The notes beneath the pieces are model-generated. The model searched no databases and was not told the DNA's origin. It saw only the letters and a program-made list of their open reading frames with translations. A DNA stretch of 43,751 nucleotides from Hymenobacter aerophilus DSM 13606. Lineage in GTDB: Bacteria > Bacteroidota > Bacteroidia > Cytophagales > Hymenobacteraceae. The stretch lies in NCBI RefSeq assembly GCF_000382225.1, contig NZ_KB907828.1:1-43751 (forward strand). The letters run 5' to 3'. The position numbers and the translations under genes are program-made. This document shows, one piece after another, positions 41,523 through 43,751 of the stretch (the stretch's first letter is position 1; the number at the start of each line of letters is the position of its first letter).

Positions 41523-42095
41523 ATGAATTTCGGTTACGCCCGCGTCTCGGCCAAAGACCAGCACCTCGATACCCAACTCGCCCAACTCCAGGCTGCCGGC
41601 GTTGACCGGGTGTTTCAGGAAAAGATCAGCGGCGCCACCATCCAACGGCCTATGCTCACCGAGCTGCTGGCCACCTTGCGGGCCAGTGATACGGTGACCG
41701 TGGCCCGCTTGAACCGGCTGGGCCGCAACAGCGCCCACATCATGCAGCTGGTGGCCGAGCTGCACGAGCGCCAAGTGCGCTTCGTCGCCCTGGATTTGGG
41801 CATCGACACGGCCACGCCCGCCGGCCGGCTGGTGCTGGGCATCTTCGCCGCGCTGGCCGAGTACGACCGCGAGAGCATCCGCGAGCGGGCCACGGCAGGT
41901 ATTGCCCTGGCCAAAGCGCAGGGCAAGCACCTGGGCCGCCGTCCGGGTGTGGATGAGAGTAAGCTGGCCAAGGTGCAGGCCTGCCTGGCGGCGGGAATGT
42001 CCGTGCACCAGACCGTGGCTGCCTCGGGCGTGAGCGAGTCCAGCGTCAAACGTTACCGCCGTCAGGTAGAGCAGCGCAATCCGCCCGCGGAATGA
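41523..42095 (+). CDS. tnpR: Tn3-type serine resolvase
   Basis: ATG 41523 gives MNFGYARVSAKDQ with catalytic Ser9. The open frame upstream runs through the res repeats and is not coding. The 190-residue protein has the resolvase fold (VARLNRLGRNSAHIM, about 60-74; FAALAEYDRESIRERATAGI) and a C-terminal HTH (VHQTVAASGVSESSVKRYRR). It would resolve cointegrates at the adjacent repeats. It is intact, in contrast with the relic at 19070-19389, and could act on it only if sites remain. No tnpA follows in the window. Confidence 0.93.
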   Translation: MNFGYARVSAKDQHLDTQLAQLQAAGVDRVFQEKISGATIQRPMLTELLATLRASDTVTVARLNRLGRNSAHIMQLVAELHERQVRFVALDLGIDTATPAGRLVLGIFAALAEYDRESIRERATAGIALAKAQGKHLGRRPGVDESKLAKVQACLAAGMSVHQTVAASGVSESSVKRYRRQVEQRNPPAE

Positions 42096-42171
42096 GGCAC
42101 GGCAATTCCGTGTGTCGCGTCACACACTAGATACCACCCAATTCTGTCCAGCCAAACTAGACCACTTCAAA

Positions 42172-42999
42172 TCAACTCTTTTCCGCTATTGACTTACCAG
42201 CTAAAAAGTTGCTTATTTTTTGCGTATAAACATCACTCGTTAGCGCATCCATTGCCCCCAGGTGGTCGCACTTAACGGCTAATACGTCCCGCCGCTGCCG
42301 ACGGCGAGTCGCTTGGGCAATGGCCAGAGCGTCCGCTACTGAAGACCGCGGGTCTTGCGTAGGAGTAATTAGCAGCCAAGGGCATTTCACCTTTGGCGGT
42401 ATCGATTGATAAGTGGAGGCATCTAGGGGCAAAGTAACAGTCTTTTGTTTAGTGGCATAATAGACCACAAGCCCTTGTGGATTTGCTATATAGCTGTCTG
42501 TTATTAAAAAGTCACACTTAGTTGTCGCCGCAACTTTGGCTCCCAGAATCGCACCCATTGAGTAGCCTAAAATGCCGACTCGTTGGTGCGGGAGGCGCCG
42601 CCGAACCTCTGCGAAGGCGGTGCGTAAGTCCGTAGCGAACTCTGGGTAATACAAGCGGTTTGGATCAATGGCGAAGGCCTCGCTGTGTCCAAAGCCCCGG
42701 TAATCAAACAGCATGACCTGATAACCAGCGGCTGCCATTACTTGGGCCTGGCCGAGCTGATACGACATGTTGCCGTAATCAGACCCCGCAAGCACCATCG
42801 TCGTATGTTGGTCGGGAGCGCCCGCAATAGGCTCAACCAGCCACGCGGCGAGGTGCACGTGGTCGGGTGTCGTGAGTGTTAGTTGTTGGTATTTCATTCC
42901 CAGTGTGTCCGGCTTGGCCCACCAAGCGGCCAGCGGCTTGCTTGCCCAAGCAGTAATGGTCTGAAAAAGCAGAAAGGCGAGTAAGCAGAACCGAATCAT
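42172..42999 (-). CDS. Exported alpha/beta hydrolase
   Basis: ATG 42999 begins a signal peptide (MIRFCLLAFLLFQTITAWA); the longer frame is not supported. The 275-residue protein has the alpha/beta-hydrolase core: oxyanion-side LAGSDYGNM, YRGFGHSEAF, nucleophile elbow GYSMGA (Ser about 176), an acid-strand region WLLITPTQDPRS and a late His in KCDHLGAMD. Esterase, peptidase or thioesterase activity is possible; the substrate is unknown. A small GTGTG/CACAC repeat lies in the short gap before the resolvase stop. It is convergent with tnpR. Confidence 0.85.
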   Translation of the reverse strand: MIRFCLLAFLLFQTITAWASKPLAAWWAKPDTLGMKYQQLTLTTPDHVHLAAWLVEPIAGAPDQHTTMVLAGSDYGNMSYQLGQAQVMAAAGYQVMLFDYRGFGHSEAFAIDPNRLYYPEFATDLRTAFAEVRRRLPHQRVGILGYSMGAILGAKVAATTKCDFLITDSYIANPQGLVVYYATKQKTVTLPLDASTYQSIPPKVKCPWLLITPTQDPRSSVADALAIAQATRRRQRRDVLAVKCDHLGAMDALTSDVYTQKISNFLAGKSIAEKS

Positions 43000-43456
43000 A
43001 GAATGAGGTTGAAGTAAGAGCAGGGCAATACGCTCCAGCCTTTGATGGATACTCGTTGTTGAAGGTGGTTGCAGCAGACCCTGAACCGGAAAAGCACCAG
43101 GCCGGCCGCACACCGCGCAGCGCCCCAAAACCGTACTTACTCCGAGGTGATTCTGAGAAGGTGCATTACGTTAAGTAACGATTCCGCGATAGAAAACGAA
43201 TATATACGTACTGCCCCTTTTTGAATAAGTGGAATTCATCGGACAGTAAAAGAGGTGACCATAAAGGGCTTGTTGAAGTGGCCGTAAGAAGGCCATCCGA
43301 AAGCCGTAGAAGAGCGTGCGTTGCTTACCCTTCACCTGCTTAAGTAGTCAAACCTACCTGTTTCGAAACAGACCAAGAAGATTATTAAACCAACGACGTG
43401 TTTGCCAACATCAACTCTTCTCTGGCAGCAACAGGCCGCCGTTCACCCGGCCTTTA
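43000..43456. other. Gene-free 457-bp region upstream of the hydrolase
   Basis: I find no convincing coding frame on either strand. AT content rises around 43190-43230 (AAAACGAATATATACGTA), where a promoter for the hydrolase could lie, although about 200 bases from its start. TGGCC GTAAGAA GGCCA near 43280 is a minor hairpin. Confidence 0.5.
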
Positions 43457-43751
43457 TGTCTCGTCCTAGAAAAAGTTGACCAAAAACTTGGTTAACTTAT
43501 GGCATCACTGTCTGACTTGCGTATGCAAAAGCACGCGCTTTCCATGCGCCAAATGGTGGCTGAAATTCATCTGGGCAAGCTCAACATTGCCCAGGCCGCC
43601 GCCAAATTTGAGCTCACACGTAAAACCGTTCGGCACTGGATCGACCTGGTCGAAGCAGAAGCGGAGGCCAACGGCTTGCCCCCGGCTCCCCCACCATGCC
43701 CACCTGGAGCCAGGAAACGCACAACTCGTCCGGCGCCGCAGGATAGCGAAG
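43457..43751 (+). mobile_element. Left part of an IS3-family-like insertion sequence
   Basis: TGTCTCGTCCTAGAAAAAG starting at 43457 has the TG start and layout of IS3-type left ends and lies 42 bases before a transposase frame. The element runs off the window, so the right end and target duplication are not visible. Confidence 0.6.
43499..43751 (+). CDS. IS3-like OrfA transposase protein, N-terminal part
   Basis: The frame opens at ATG 43499 and is still open at the edge (84 residues). MRQMVAEIHLGKLNIAQAAAKFELTRKTVRHWI is a helix-turn-helix of the OrfA (HTH_Tnp) type that binds IS ends. A Pro-rich linker follows (LPPAPPPCPPGARK), which is unusual for OrfA and may precede its coiled coil. A downstream OrfB with the DDE domain would be expected outside the window. 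Confidence 0.75.
   Translation, partial: MASLSDLRMQKHALSMRQMVAEIHLGKLNIAQAAAKFELTRKTVRHWIDLVEAEAEANGLPPAPPPCPPGARKRTTRPAPQDSE

Noticed and set aside
42096..42171. Possible IS end (TGTCCAGCCAAACTAGACCAC) between resolvase and hydrolase
   Set aside because: It faintly resembles a stretch near 21688, but I could not pair it with a matching end or a transposase.

Overview
The window reads as a high-GC member of the Bacteroidota, most probably Hymenobacter or a close relative. The evidence is GC-rich coding sequence, LytS/LytTR signalling, lipoproteins with Bacteroidota-style signal peptides, ATGA-coupled genes without strong Shine-Dalgarno sequences, and the short intergenic palindromes at 5216 and 12602. 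A small ParA ATPase with a small partner protein and tandem 12-bp repeats near 0.9-1.7 kb resembles a type Ib plasmid partition locus, so the molecule may be a plasmid or megaplasmid. No replication gene is visible, so this is inference. I recognise no rRNA, tRNA or CRISPR array.

Layout. 0-2.5 kb: the end of an IS5-like transposase, a small membrane protein, the partition locus, a 262-bp MITE-like element and the 3' part of a DUF6088 (AbiEi-like regulator) gene. 2508-19696: a 17.2-kb transposon with perfect 34-bp terminal inverted repeats and a duplicated target. It sits inside the DUF6088 gene, whose 5' part reappears at 19697-19910. Its right end holds decayed serine-resolvase and Tn3-type transposase remnants. 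The left half of its cargo (+ strand) is a LytS/LytTR two-component pair, a DUF305 protein and two YncE-like beta-propeller proteins around a duplicated-domain lipoprotein. The right half (- strand) is a LysR regulator, a YeiH-type sulfate-exporter-family protein, a TsdA-like dihaem cytochrome, a DsrE-like protein, two orphan periplasmic binding proteins, a cytochrome-oxidase subunit I stub and several small membrane proteins. It looks like a mobile sulfur-oxyanion and periplasmic redox package.

19.9-41.3 kb is a defence-island-like region. A small HTH-like protein and a tyrosine recombinase are followed by a translationally coupled pair of lower GC: a CBS plus HEPN-like protein and a 1267-aa protein with a possible nuclease-like N-terminus. 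I cannot assign this pair to a named defence system. On the opposite strand lies an extended type I restriction-modification cluster, in transcription order: unknown 534-aa protein, phospholipase-D-like protein, HsdM, HsdS, DUF262/DUF1524 protein, HsdR, YgjP/DUF45 metallopeptidase and DUF2971 protein.

41.3-43.75 kb: another transposon end of the same family, a res-like repeat region with an intact serine resolvase, an exported alpha/beta hydrolase, and the left end of an IS3-like element. Five ends of one inverted-repeat family (1705, 1966, 2508, 19696, 41300) show that this transposon family has repeatedly shaped the region. The best candidates for new biology are the CBS-HEPN/1267-aa operon, the 534-aa/phospholipase-D pair in the type I cluster, and the cargo transposon with its YeiH-TsdA-DsrE module.
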